64,000 bases of DNA. Origin: PKWO01 sp036384915. Its GTDB lineage: Bacteria; Pseudomonadota; Gammaproteobacteria; Burkholderiales; Burkholderiaceae_D. Below, piece after piece: positions 7,959 through 17,159 of the stretch. The translations under genes and the position numbers were made by a program. The notes beneath the pieces are model-generated. The model was not told the origin of the DNA. It ran no database searches and saw only the letters and a program-made list of their open reading frames with translations. Each line of letters starts with the position of its first letter. The stretch's first letter is position 1. The DNA is taken from the NCBI GenBank assembly GCA_036384915.1, contig DASVLJ010000079.1, positions 50,242 through 114,241 on the forward strand, in the 5' to 3' direction.

Positions 7959-10697
7959 TCAGAGCTTGTAGCTCAGGCCGAACAACATCGTGCGGCCATA
8001 CTTGGCATATTCAAGCGGCTGGTTCGGCGTGCCTTGATAGGTCTTGTACGCTGCATCGGTCAGATTGCCCAGTTGCAGGTAGAGGCCGAGGTCCTTGAAC
8101 CTGCCTTCGCTGAAGGTATAGTCGATCTGGGCGTCCACGATGGTTTCCGGAGCGATGAAGCGCAGATTGCGGTTCTGGGCGAAATTGGCGATTTCACCCA
8201 CGAACTCGGAACGGTAGCGTTCGCTCAGGCGAGCCGAGAAGCCGCCGTACTCATAGTACGCCGTCAGGCTCGCGTCGCGCTTCGACATGCCGGGCAGGGG
8301 AATCGGGTTGCCCACGTCGAAACTGCTTGAGAAGACTGTGATCGCACTGTCGTTGAAGCTCGCGTTGGCTTGCAGACCGAATCCGCGCAAGGTCGGCGAG
8401 AGCATGTCGAACGGCAGCGAGCCGGCAAACTCGAGCCCCTTGACCGTACCGCCCTGGCCGTTGTACTGGGACGTGTACTGGCCGTAGTTGGTGGAAGCCA
8501 CCGTGCCCGGCGTCCAGCGGGAAAAGTCGTAGGTGTTCGATTCCGAGTAGATGTAGCTGGTCAACTGCTTGTAATACGCCGCTGCGGACACGTAGGCCTT
8601 CTTGCCGAAGTACTTTTCAAAGTCGATGTCCACCGCATTGGCGCGCCACGGATTGAGCATCGGGTTGCCGCCGCTACCGCTAGGCAGGCGGGTACCGGTA
8701 TCGACGTTGAAATTGAAGCCGGCATTGAGGTCTTCCAGACGCGGGCGCATGATCTGCTTGGCCACCGCAAAGCGAACGATTTCGTCGTTCGGCAATTCAA
8801 ACGCCAGGTTCAACTGCGGAAGCACGTCGTTATAGGTCTTGCCTACGCTGATCGGGCTCACGGAGCCGTTGTAGCCGACAATGCCGGTCGACGTCTGATC
8901 CGTGTGCTGAATCTGCAGGCCGACGTTGCCGCGCAGCATGACGCTTGAGCTGAGCTGATGATCCAGGTCCGCCCTGACGTAGCCGGTCGTGATGTTTTCG
9001 CTCACCCCCCAAGACTGGCCCACGTTGTACGATTGCGTCGGGTCAGGATTGAACGGTGCGAAATAGGTCGCCATGATGGCGGGCACATTGAACGACGGGA
9101 TCATGCCGGTGCCGGAGAATCCCAAATCGGTCGGGGCGTACAGCATGGACGGAGCAATGATCGAACCTTGCGGGGCAAGCAGGGTTTGCGGGCCTTGCAG
9201 GTTGCTGTGGTTCTTGGTGTGCTCGCTATAGTTCGCGCCGATGCTGATATTCGCCATCCAATCGGACACCATGGCCGGGGCATCGATGGTTGCCACCAGT
9301 TTCATGTCCTTGACGGTGTCGTCGGTGTGCGGCGCATGGCCCCAGCCTTCGCCGTAGATCGTGTTGTTCAAATACAGCTTGGACGGATCGCTGTAATTGA
9401 GTTGGCCGTTCATGGTCGGGAAGCCGCCCGTCGCCCAGTTGACATTGGAAGTATCCAGCACCGCCCCGCCGGTCGGCGTGATGAGCTGGGTATTCATCTC
9501 GTGGTAATTCTCGTCGCGAACCGCCTTCGAGTAATTCAGATCGCCCAGGAGCTTCCAGCCGTTGAACTTGAAGGTATTGCCCCAGCCGAGCGACTTGATG
9601 TTGTCTTCGCGATCGTTGTATTCGCCGCGCACCAGCGGGTAGACGCCGCTGACCGTGCCGCCGTTCAAAACGCCGTCCGAGACATTGGTCGACGTGAAGA
9701 CCGGCGAAGGATTGCCCGGGCCGCCCCACGACAGGTTCTCTTCCCACTGGTTGAAGGTGGTGACTTCGCTGAATTTCGTATAGAACAAATCGAGCTTGCT
9801 GGTGAAGTCCTTGTTCGGCTTCCATTCCAGCGTGCTGACCACACTGTCGCGCTTGGTATGGCCGCTGGTCGCCAGCGATTTGATGCCGTTCATCTCCGAC
9901 GTGTTGGCCGGCGTGCCCGGGAGCTGGCTGATGCCCCACGGCTCGTACAGGCCGGTTTCGTGGTCGTTGTGCGGCGATTGCAAGTGCGCAAAGCCGAACT
10001 GGAAACCGACGGTGCGGTTGGCGAACTGGTCGATATAGTTCATGCTGAAGCGATTGCCCGTGTCCGACTCATTGGCAACCGAGCCGAGGGAATTCTTTTC
10101 GCCGCGCAGGTTGAAGGAAAGAGTACGTCCGGGGAAAGCGAGCGGGTCGTACGTTTGCATATCGATCGTGCCCGACAAGCCCTGGTCGATCAAACCGGCA
10201 TCGGGTGTCTTGTAGATCACCACGGCGCCAAGCAACTCGGCCGGATACTGGTCGAACTCGGCGGCGCGGTCGTCGCCCGTACTGGCTTGCTCGCGGCCGT
10301 TCAGGGTCGTGGTTGCAAAGTCCGGCGAAAGACCGCGGATACTGATGGTCTGCGCACGGCCGCCGACGCGTTGCGCCGTCACGCCCGGCAGGCGCGCAAT
10401 CGATTCCGCGATACTTTGGTCGGGCAACTTGCCGATGTCTTCCGCTGAAATGGCTTCAACCAGGTTCGTCGATTCCTTTTTTACCGAAATCGCATCTTCA
10501 ATGCCCTTGCGAATACCGGTCACCGTCACGACGTTGGTCGGCTGCACCGAGTTGTCCGTCGGCTGCGTGGTTTGCTGCGCCGATGCGGAGGCGGCAACGA
10601 ACACCATTGCGGCACAAGCGGCGGCGACCGGGCTCAGTTTGAAGGCGGAGGGCTGTGCTACCAGGTTCGGGTGGTGCTTCCCGTGAGAATATGTCAT
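7959..10697 (-). CDS. TonB-dependent outer-membrane receptor (probable maltodextrin importer)
   Basis: 912 aa. The signal peptide spans about residues 1-42 (AACAAMVFVAASASA). A TonB-box-like VVTVTG is followed by a plug domain (about 60-190) containing GIRKGIEDAI, LPGVTAQRVGGRAQTISIRG and GLSGTIDMQTYDPL. The rest is a beta-barrel ending in MLFGLSYKL. It belongs to the large Xanthomonas/Caulobacter-type receptor family used for complex carbohydrates. The start at MTYSHGKHH is supported by AGGGGA 7 nt upstream; a longer frame is possible but lacks this. Neighbouring GH13 and MFS genes suggest malto-oligosaccharides as substrate. Two copies of the candidate operator precede it. Confidence 0.9.
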   Translation of the reverse strand: MTYSHGKHHPNLVAQPSAFKLSPVAAACAAMVFVAASASAQQTTQPTDNSVQPTNVVTVTGIRKGIEDAISVKKESTNLVEAISAEDIGKLPDQSIAESIARLPGVTAQRVGGRAQTISIRGLSPDFATTTLNGREQASTGDDRAAEFDQYPAELLGAVVIYKTPDAGLIDQGLSGTIDMQTYDPLAFPGRTLSFNLRGEKNSLGSVANESDTGNRFSMNYIDQFANRTVGFQFGFAHLQSPHNDHETGLYEPWGISQLPGTPANTSEMNGIKSLATSGHTKRDSVVSTLEWKPNKDFTSKLDLFYTKFSEVTTFNQWEENLSWGGPGNPSPVFTSTNVSDGVLNGGTVSGVYPLVRGEYNDREDNIKSLGWGNTFKFNGWKLLGDLNYSKAVRDENYHEMNTQLITPTGGAVLDTSNVNWATGGFPTMNGQLNYSDPSKLYLNNTIYGEGWGHAPHTDDTVKDMKLVATIDAPAMVSDWMANISIGANYSEHTKNHSNLQGPQTLLAPQGSIIAPSMLYAPTDLGFSGTGMIPSFNVPAIMATYFAPFNPDPTQSYNVGQSWGVSENITTGYVRADLDHQLSSSVMLRGNVGLQIQHTDQTSTGIVGYNGSVSPISVGKTYNDVLPQLNLAFELPNDEIVRFAVAKQIMRPRLEDLNAGFNFNVDTGTRLPSGSGGNPMLNPWRANAVDIDFEKYFGKKAYVSAAAYYKQLTSYIYSESNTYDFSRWTPGTVASTNYGQYTSQYNGQGGTVKGLEFAGSLPFDMLSPTLRGFGLQANASFNDSAITVFSSSFDVGNPIPLPGMSKRDASLTAYYEYGGFSARLSERYRSEFVGEIANFAQNRNLRFIAPETIVDAQIDYTFSEGRFKDLGLYLQLGNLTDAAYKTYQGTPNQPLEYAKYGRTMLFGLSYKL

Positions 10698-10712
10698 GGA
10701 TTGTCCCCTATT

Positions 10713-10725
10713 TGTTTTAAAACTA
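10713..10725 (-). promoter_or_regulatory. Candidate operator near the receptor start codon
   Basis: TGTTTTAAAACTA on the plus strand, with the perfect palindrome GTTTTAAAAC at its core, 16 nt upstream of the receptor ATG. It is a second copy of the motif at 10797-10809 and resembles 3364-3376. Confidence 0.4.
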
Positions 10726-10794
10726 CACATCCGGCTTGGCCCTTCCCTCAAACTACGAAGAAAAATGCCCAGAACGACTAAGTTCCGGCATCAG

Positions 10795-10822
10795 TTTGTA
10801 TTAAAACTAGCTTCTCTGTCAA
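10795..10822 (-). promoter_or_regulatory. Receptor promoter with embedded candidate operator
   Basis: On the minus strand a perfect -35 TTGACA (10817-10822) and a weak -10 TACAAA (10795-10800) are 16 bp apart. The motif TAGTTTTAATACA (10797-10809) fills the spacer, as expected for a repressor operator. The remaining gap up to 11090 is AT-rich and shows no gene. Confidence 0.5.
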
Positions 10823-11090
10823 ACAAAATTATCGACAACATTTATTAAATAATTGATTTTTAATATGAAATATCGATTTTTTAAGCGGCCGACGCTGTCG
10901 TGTTTTCACCACAGTGGTGAAATTTTTTTCATGTAATTTGACTACTTTTACGTTGTCGTTGAGCTCGGCACCTGTAATTTTGTGCAAATAGCATCAGTTT
11001 TTTGAGCGGTTTTTTAGTGGCTCTGAAATAAATTACCGGCACGAAGTAATTGAATTTCAGTTTCCCGCAGCACTAGAAAATCTTCGCACC

Positions 11091-11117
11091 AAAGAAAACG
11101 GGCCGCATCGGCGGCCC
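11091..11117 (-). terminator. Rho-independent terminator of the MarR/OFA-MFS operon
   Basis: A perfect 7-bp stem GGGCCGC/GCGGCCC (11100-11106, 11111-11117) with a 4-nt loop is followed on the minus strand by GTTTTCTTT. It lies just after the MFS stop codon. Confidence 0.8.
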
Positions 11118-11140
11118 GTCGCACAACGGCAGTGTCACGC

Positions 11141-12433
11141 TCAAGCCGGCGCACCGAGCATGTCCTGTTCCTTGCCATGGCCCCGGATGCGCAGGACCAT
11201 GATTGCCGCGACGATGCAGGCCGAGCCCATCATCATCGACGACACGGTATAGCTGCCCAGGCTGTTACGCAGGTAGCCGGCCAACATGGTCGCACTCGCG
11301 GCGCCAAGCTGGTGACCCGCCACGACCCAGCCGAATACGATCGGTGCGGCGAGTTTGCCGAACACGTCGTTGGCCAGGCGCACCGTCGGCGGCACGGTGG
11401 CGATCCAGTCGAGTCCGTAGATGAGGGCAAAGACAGGCAAGCCGAAATAGGCAAGGCCGAAGGCGTGCGGCAGGAAAATCAGTGCGATGCCGCGCATGCC
11501 GTAGTACCAGCACAGCAGCACGCGCGAATTGAAACGGTCCGACAGCCAGCCCGACAAGGTAGTGCCGATCAGGTCGAGCACCCCCATCGCCGCCAAGATA
11601 CCGGCGCCGCCGACCGGATTGATGCCGTAGTCGCCGCACATGGCGATGAAATGCGAACCGATATAGCCGTTGGTGCTCATGCCGCAGATGAAGAAGCTGA
11701 AAAACAGCAGCCAGAAATCGGTAACCCGCACGGCGCGGCCCAGCGTGCCGAAAGCCAGGGCAAGCGGATTTTGCGTCACGGCGGCCGGCGGCGGCATGTC
11801 GGCAAAAGCGCCATAGGGTTTCAAGCCGAGATCTTGCGGGCGCTCAGGCAAGAGCATGAAGACCAGCGGAATCGCGCAGGCAGCGACAACGGAAACCAGG
11901 ACAGCGACCGAGCGCCAGCCAAATTGCCCGACCATCCAGGCCATCAAGGGCAGGAACACCATCTGCCCCGTGGCCGCACTGGCGGTCAGCAAGCCCATGG
12001 CCAATCCGCGCCGCGTTTCGAACCAGCGGCCGACCACGGTCGCAGCGAGCGTGTTGGCCGCGACACCGCTGCCCACGCCGACAATCAAGCCCCAAGCCGC
12101 CACCATGTGCCATGGCAAAGTCATCTGCGTGGAGAGTGCCGTGCCGGCTGCCAGCAGCACTAATGCCCCCAGCACCATGCGCCGTATGCCGTAACGCTGC
12201 ATAGCCGCCGCCGAGAACGGGCCGATCAAACCGTAGAGCGCGATATTGACCGAAATGGCGAATGAGATCGTGGTACGGCTCCAGCCAAATTCGTGTTCCA
12301 GCGGCACGATCATCACCGAAGGCGTGGCGCGGATGCCTGCCGCGCCCAGGAGGACGAGGAAGACCGTCGCCACCACGATCCAGGCATAGCTGAAGGGGAT
12401 ACGGTTCCTGATGCTGTCGGCGGCTCGGTTCAT
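11141..12433 (-). CDS. MFS transporter, OFA/monocarboxylate-like
   Basis: 430 aa with twelve predicted membrane segments. The N-terminus (IPFSYAWIVVATVFLVLLG) and the EFGWSRTTISFAIS and GVGSGVAANTLAATVVGRWF segments resemble the oxalate/formate antiporter-like branch of the MFS. It probably moves a small organic anion; the substrate cannot be told from sequence. Its ATG overlaps the marR stop by one base (TGATG), so regulator and transporter are coupled. The start MNRAADSIRN is preferred over an upstream in-frame extension that lies inside the marR gene. A terminator follows at 11091-11117. Confidence 0.82.
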   Translation of the reverse strand: MNRAADSIRNRIPFSYAWIVVATVFLVLLGAAGIRATPSVMIVPLEHEFGWSRTTISFAISVNIALYGLIGPFSAAAMQRYGIRRMVLGALVLLAAGTALSTQMTLPWHMVAAWGLIVGVGSGVAANTLAATVVGRWFETRRGLAMGLLTASAATGQMVFLPLMAWMVGQFGWRSVAVLVSVVAACAIPLVFMLLPERPQDLGLKPYGAFADMPPPAAVTQNPLALAFGTLGRAVRVTDFWLLFFSFFICGMSTNGYIGSHFIAMCGDYGINPVGGAGILAAMGVLDLIGTTLSGWLSDRFNSRVLLCWYYGMRGIALIFLPHAFGLAYFGLPVFALIYGLDWIATVPPTVRLANDVFGKLAAPIVFGWVVAGHQLGAASATMLAGYLRNSLGSYTVSSMMMGSACIVAAIMVLRIRGHGKEQDMLGAPA

Positions 12434-12885
12434 CACGCGTCCTGTGCAAATTGTTCGATTCGGAGATTGGCGTCGTCGACCAGCGCGACCAGTTCGCGCA
12501 GCGCCTCGCTGCCCAGTATGCGGTTCACTTCCCGTTGCGCCTGTTCCCACTTGGGCTGCGCGGCCTGCCATTTGGCACGGCCCGACTCGGTCAATTGCAC
12601 ACCGAACGAACGTTTGTCGGTCAACATCTCAAGCGGCAGATCGACGGTTTCGATCCAGCCTGCGGCGATCAGGGGCTTCAAGCCGCGGCTCATGGTACTG
12701 CGGTCCATGCCGAATTCACTGGCCAGCGGGATTACGCCCATGGGGCCGTAGCGGCCGATGCGCGCGAGGTAGGAATACTGGCCTATGGTCAAGCCTTCGG
12801 AAACCAGATGATGGTCATACAGGTTGGACAACTGGCGCGTCAGTTGGCGAAGCTTGGCGCAAGTGCAGATACTGCGGTTTGACAT
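12433..12885 (-). CDS. MarR-family transcriptional regulator
   Basis: 150 aa. A winged-helix core covers about 40-115, with the recognition region FGMDRSTMSRGLKPLIAAGWI and the wing region ETVDLPLEMLTDKRSFGVQLTESG. Cys residues near the N-terminus (SICTCAKL) could sense oxidants, which is speculative. The start MSNRSICT has AAGGTC upstream. It is the first gene of an operon with the MFS transporter and probably represses both by binding the inverted repeat at 12892-12931. Confidence 0.88.
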   Translation of the reverse strand: MSNRSICTCAKLRQLTRQLSNLYDHHLVSEGLTIGQYSYLARIGRYGPMGVIPLASEFGMDRSTMSRGLKPLIAAGWIETVDLPLEMLTDKRSFGVQLTESGRAKWQAAQPKWEQAQREVNRILGSEALRELVALVDDANLRIEQFAQDA

Positions 12886-12891
12886 ATTGAC

Positions 12892-12931
12892 CTTATCATT
12901 GCATATACATCTATGCATATGCAATGATAAG
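12892..12931. promoter_or_regulatory. Perfect 15-bp inverted repeat, probable MarR operator
   Basis: Arms CTTATCATTGCATAT (12892-12906) and ATATGCAATGATAAG (12917-12931) are perfect inverse complements around a 10-bp spacer. The site ends 6 nt before the marR start codon and overlaps its ribosome site. It is too AT-rich and lacks a T-run, so it is not a typical terminator. MarR operators are usually imperfect palindromes of 16-20 bp; this one is unusually long and exact. Confidence 0.65.
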
Positions 12932-12972
12932 TAGAGCTTCGCACCTTGTCAAGCGTGGGCGTTTTGTATGGC

Positions 12973-14760
12973 TTAGAAGCCTGGCGGCCTTTCGCCGGCT
13001 ACCTTGGCCTGCTTTTCGAGCGCCAACCCGACGCGCGCAATCGTGCCCTCGTCAAACAGCCGGCCGATCAAGGTCACGCCATGCGGCACGCGGCGCGGCG
13101 GGTTGAATTTCGGCAGCGGCTTGGCCGGATCGGGAGCCCAGTCGCTGCGCGCCTCGGCGACTTCGACGAAGCCGGTGCGCAGCGTCAGGGAGGGGTGGCC
13201 GGTGTTGTTCGAAATGGTCAGCATCTCGTCGCGCAGCGAAGGTACGATCAGCAGATCGACTTCCCCCATGATGCGCGCCATCTCTTGCGCCACCTTGCGC
13301 CGCAGCCGGTCAGCCTGGACGAAATCGACGGCGGAGAGGAAGCGCGCTTCGCGGAACAGGTTGGGCCAGGCATCGGCCACCTGCTCGCGCAACTGCGAGA
13401 TGCGGCCGTCTAGCGTGATCTCTTCGAAGGCGGCCGCGCCCTCGGCGAACAGGATCAGGTTCAGGCTGTCATAGGGCCAATCGGGCAAAGTCAAGGGGAT
13501 GGTGGTCAAGCCGAGCGCCTTGAGCGAGGCGAGCGCGGCGCGATCGACGTCGGTCGCCGGCGCCTCATCCATCCAGGCCGGAAAATAGCCGACCTTCAAA
13601 CCCTTGACCGGTGCCGCCGCGTCGAAATCGAGCTTGCACGGCTGTGCTGCGAGGTCGTGCCCGTCCGGGCCGGAGATGGCGTTCAGCACCAGCAACGCGT
13701 CTTCCACGCTGCGCGTCATAGGCCCAAGCTTGTCGAGCGACCAGCACAGCGTCATCGCACCGGTGCGCGGTACGCGGCCATAAGTAGGACGCAAGCCGGT
13801 CACGCCGCAGCGCATGCTGGGGCTGACGATGCTGCCGCCGGTTTCGCTGCCGATGGAAAACCCGACCAGCGCCGCCGCCGTCGCCGCACCGGGGCCGGCA
13901 CTGGAGCCGGAAGCGCCTTCCTCGGGCAGCCAGGGGTTCATGGTCTGGCCGCCGAACCAGATATCGTTCAAGGCCAACGCCCCCAAGGACAGCTTGGCGA
14001 CCAGCACCGCGCCGGCTTCGTTCAGGCGAGCAACGACAGTCGAGTCCGCCTTGGGAATGCGATCGCGGAACGGTTCCGCGCCCCACGTGGTGGCGATGCC
14101 GGCCGTGTCGAGCAAATCTTTCACACCGTAAGGGATGCCGTGCAGAGGACCGCGATATTTGCCGGCGCGGATTTCCCGGTCGGCATCCCTTGCGCGCGCC
14201 AGGGCATGGTCGCGCGTCAACGTGATCACCGCACGCAGCTTGGGATCGAACCGCTCGATACGCGCCAGATAGATTTGCGTCAGGCGCTCCGAACTCAATT
14301 GCTTTGCTTCGATCCAGCGCGACAGCTGCGTCACGGGCGCGAACGCGATGTCTTCGTCGCGCGATGGCAGCGGCACCGCCTCGGCCTTGCCGCGCACCAG
14401 GCGTGATTGCTTCGGCCCGGCCTGCACGCCGGGCAACACCGGATTCCATTGCGTGGCCGGCGCCAGTTCCGGCTCGAGCACCACCTTGTGCGGGCCGATG
14501 CGCCGTTCCAGCATGCCGGCCATCGAGGTGCTCCAGCTTTGCGCCGCCATCTGGCGCTGCGCCTCGGTCATCGTAACCTGCATCAACTTCTCGGCCTCGG
14601 CAAATGTTGCCGGCGACACCTCCGGCCCCACAGGCGGCGCGGTGCCAAACGTGGGCGGCGCGCCGGGCGGCGGTTGCTCGGAACTGGCGGCGAGGCTGGC
14701 CTGGCTGGCGGCCAGCAAACCGAGCGGGGCGGTCATGAGGAAGCGACGGCGTGTTTTCAT
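12973..14760 (-). CDS. Tat-exported amidase-signature family hydrolase
   Basis: 595 aa. The N-terminus MKTRRRFLMTAPLGLLAASQ is a twin-arginine signal (RRRFL), so the folded enzyme is probably exported. The amidase-signature Ser-cisSer-Lys triad is visible: Lys in GVKDLLDTA, cis-Ser in GASGSSAGPG and nucleophile Ser in IGSETGGSI. It cleaves a C-N amide bond; AspA/GatA-like relatives are common, but the extra N-terminal 120 residues and the export signal rule out a GatA role. An alternative start six codons upstream is possible. It stands alone, convergent with no neighbour. Confidence 0.87.
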   Translation of the reverse strand: MKTRRRFLMTAPLGLLAASQASLAASSEQPPPGAPPTFGTAPPVGPEVSPATFAEAEKLMQVTMTEAQRQMAAQSWSTSMAGMLERRIGPHKVVLEPELAPATQWNPVLPGVQAGPKQSRLVRGKAEAVPLPSRDEDIAFAPVTQLSRWIEAKQLSSERLTQIYLARIERFDPKLRAVITLTRDHALARARDADREIRAGKYRGPLHGIPYGVKDLLDTAGIATTWGAEPFRDRIPKADSTVVARLNEAGAVLVAKLSLGALALNDIWFGGQTMNPWLPEEGASGSSAGPGAATAAALVGFSIGSETGGSIVSPSMRCGVTGLRPTYGRVPRTGAMTLCWSLDKLGPMTRSVEDALLVLNAISGPDGHDLAAQPCKLDFDAAAPVKGLKVGYFPAWMDEAPATDVDRAALASLKALGLTTIPLTLPDWPYDSLNLILFAEGAAAFEEITLDGRISQLREQVADAWPNLFREARFLSAVDFVQADRLRRKVAQEMARIMGEVDLLIVPSLRDEMLTISNNTGHPSLTLRTGFVEVAEARSDWAPDPAKPLPKFNPPRRVPHGVTLIGRLFDEGTIARVGLALEKQAKVAGERPPGF

Positions 14761-14912
14761 TGTTTTGGCCCGTAACAAAGGAAGTGAGGAAAGGATTTTC
14801 GATCATACCGAAAATGCCGCAGCTTCGTCGGCGCCGGTCTCAGCACCGGCATCCAACGCCGATTTTGATTCTCGGTTAAGCTGATCGCCCGACTTTCCGC
14901 AATAGACGCAAG

Positions 14913-15896
14913 ATGACCAAGCTATCCATCCTCGACCTCGCTCCGATCGCCGAAGGCGGCAGCGCGGCGCAATCGTTCAAGAACAGCGCAGACCTGGCGC
15001 AACACGGCGAACGCTTGGGCTACCATCGCTTCTGGCTGGCCGAACACCATGGCATGCCGGGCATTGCCAGCGCCGCCACGGCGGTCTTGATCGCCCACGT
15101 GGCCGGCGCCACGTCGACCATACGCGTCGGCGCCGGCGGCATCATGTTGCCCAACCACTCACCACTCGTGATCGCCGAGCAATTCGGCACGCTCGAGGCG
15201 CTGTTTCCCGGCCGCATCGATCTCGGCCTGGGCCGCGCGCCCGGTTCGGACCACAGCACGGCGCGCGCGCTGCGCCGCACCTTGACCAGCGATCCTGAAG
15301 GCTTCCCGCAAGACGTGGTGGAATTGATGGATTACCTGGCCGACAATGGCAGGCAGGGCGTGCGCGCCGTGCCGGGCGCCGGTGCCAAGGTGCCGATCTG
15401 GATTCTCGGCTCCAGCCTGTTCGGCGCACAACTGGCGGCGATGCTCGGCCTGCCCTACGCCTTCGCTTCGCACTTCGCTCCCGCGCAGATGGCGGAGGCC
15501 ATCGACATCTACCGCGCCCATTTCCGCCCCTCTGGCGAGCTGCAGGAACCCTATGTCATGCTCGGCTTCAACGTGTTTGCCGCCGACAGCGACGAAGAAG
15601 CGCGCCTGCTGGCCACGTCGGCCCAGCAAGCTTTCGTCAATCTGCGCAGCGGCCGGCCGACACGGCTGCCGCCGCCCAAGCCCGGCTATACTGAACAGCT
15701 CGGCCCGGCGGAACAAGCCTTGCTGCAATCCATCCTGTCATGTTCGTCCGTCGGCTCGGCCCGCACCGTGCATCAGGGGATCCATGATTTCATCGCCCGC
15801 ACCGGCGCCGACGAATTGATGATCACCTCGCAGATTTTCGACCACCGGGCGCGGCGGCGTTCCTACGAAATCGCGGCCGGTGCCATGGGCAATTGA
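14913..15896 (+). CDS. LLM-class flavin-dependent oxidoreductase (MsnO8-like)
   Basis: 327 aa. A luciferase-like TIM barrel with LSILDLAPIAEGGSA at the N-terminus, the typical YHRFWLAEHHGMPGIASAAT segment, RVGAGGIMLPNHSPL and GRIDLGLGRAPG. These mark the MsnO8 subgroup, which uses FMNH2 from a separate reductase. The substrate is unknown. The ribosome site is weak (GACGCAAG). It is followed 56 nt later by the YqhD-type dehydrogenase on the same strand, and the two could share a transcript. Confidence 0.85.
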   Translation: MTKLSILDLAPIAEGGSAAQSFKNSADLAQHGERLGYHRFWLAEHHGMPGIASAATAVLIAHVAGATSTIRVGAGGIMLPNHSPLVIAEQFGTLEALFPGRIDLGLGRAPGSDHSTARALRRTLTSDPEGFPQDVVELMDYLADNGRQGVRAVPGAGAKVPIWILGSSLFGAQLAAMLGLPYAFASHFAPAQMAEAIDIYRAHFRPSGELQEPYVMLGFNVFAADSDEEARLLATSAQQAFVNLRSGRPTRLPPPKPGYTEQLGPAEQALLQSILSCSSVGSARTVHQGIHDFIARTGADELMITSQIFDHRARRRSYEIAAGAMGN

Positions 15897-15952
15897 TACG
15901 CGGCCGGGCGTAGCGCAAAATAACGAATCTTCATTCAGAGAAGCCAATCACC

Positions 15953-17110
15953 ATGCAAAACTTCGATTTCCAAAACCCCACGCGCATCCTGTTCGGCCAA
16001 GGGCGCATCGCCGACCTGGACAAGGTCGTTCCCAAGGACGTGCGCGTCCTGGTCCTGTACGGCGGCGGCAGCATCAAGAGCAACGGCGTGTTCGATGAGG
16101 TAAAGGCGGCTTTAGGCGAGCGCCATGTGCAAGAGTTTTCCGGCATCGAGCCGAACCCGAGTTTCGAGACGATGATGCGCGCGGTGGAATTGGTCAAGCG
16201 TGAAAACATCGGCTTCCTGCTCGCCGTCGGCGGCGGCTCCGTCATCGACGGCACCAAGTTCGTCGCCGCAGCCGCCGTGTTCCCTGGCGACCCTGCGGCC
16301 ATCCTCGACAAATTCGGCCGCAACATCGCCGCCGCCCTGCCCTTCGGCACGGTTTTGACGCTCCCGGCCACCGGTTCCGAGATGAACAGCGGCGGCGTCG
16401 TGACGCGCAAGGCGATCCACAACAAGAGCCCGTTCAACAGCCCGCTGCTGTTCCCGCAATTTTCCATTCTCGATCCGAGCAAGACCTTCACGCTGCCGAT
16501 ACGCCAGGTCGGCAATGGCGTGGTCGACGCCTTCGTGCACGTAATGGAGCAATATCTGACCTACCCGGCCGGCGCGCCGCTGCAGGATCGCTTCGCCGAA
16601 GGCTTGCTGCAAACGCTGATCGAAGAAGGCCCGAAGGCTTTGGCCCAACCGGACGACTATGAGGTGCGGGCCAACATCATGTGGTGCGCCACGCTGGCCT
16701 TGAACGGCTTGATCGGCGCCGGCGTGCCGCAAGACTGGTCCACGCACATGATAGGCCACGAACTGACGGCGCTATACAACCTCGACCACGCACAAACGCT
16801 GGCCATCGTACTGCCGGCCATGCTGCAGGTGCGCAAGCAGGACAAACGCGCCAAGCTGTTGCAATATGCCGAGCGCATCTGGCATCTCAAGGGCGGCGAC
16901 GAGGACATGCGCATCGATGCCGCAATCGCCAAAACACGTGAATTCTTCGAACACATGAACGTCAAGACCAGGTTGTCCGACTACGCGCTGGGAGCCGCCA
17001 ATATCCCCGACGTGCTCAAGCAGCTGGAGAGCCACCGCATGGTGACGCTGGGCGAGCGGCGCGATGTGACGCTGGAGGTCAGCCGCAAGGTGCTGGAGTT
17101 GTGCGTATAG
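15953..17110 (+). CDS. yqhD: Iron-containing alcohol/aldehyde dehydrogenase, YqhD-like
   Basis: 385 aa, the normal length for YqhD/BDH enzymes. The cofactor-binding GGGSVIDGTKF lies near residue 95. Metal ligands are visible in VVDAFVHVMEQY (Asp, His), MIGHELTA (His) and LDHAQTLAI (His). The family reduces short-chain and toxic aldehydes to alcohols with NADPH in the cytoplasm. YqhD is often induced by reactive aldehydes, and the neighbouring flavin oxidoreductase and glutathione S-transferase would fit a detoxification setting (inference). Downstream, 17111-17142 contains a weak GGAACG/CGTTCC hairpin. Confidence 0.88.
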   Translation: MQNFDFQNPTRILFGQGRIADLDKVVPKDVRVLVLYGGGSIKSNGVFDEVKAALGERHVQEFSGIEPNPSFETMMRAVELVKRENIGFLLAVGGGSVIDGTKFVAAAAVFPGDPAAILDKFGRNIAAALPFGTVLTLPATGSEMNSGGVVTRKAIHNKSPFNSPLLFPQFSILDPSKTFTLPIRQVGNGVVDAFVHVMEQYLTYPAGAPLQDRFAEGLLQTLIEEGPKALAQPDDYEVRANIMWCATLALNGLIGAGVPQDWSTHMIGHELTALYNLDHAQTLAIVLPAMLQVRKQDKRAKLLQYAERIWHLKGGDEDMRIDAAIAKTREFFEHMNVKTRLSDYALGAANIPDVLKQLESHRMVTLGERRDVTLEVSRKVLELCV

Positions 17111-17159
17111 GAACGTAGGCCGGTGCCGAGCGAAGCGTTCCGCCCCGACCCGCGATATA

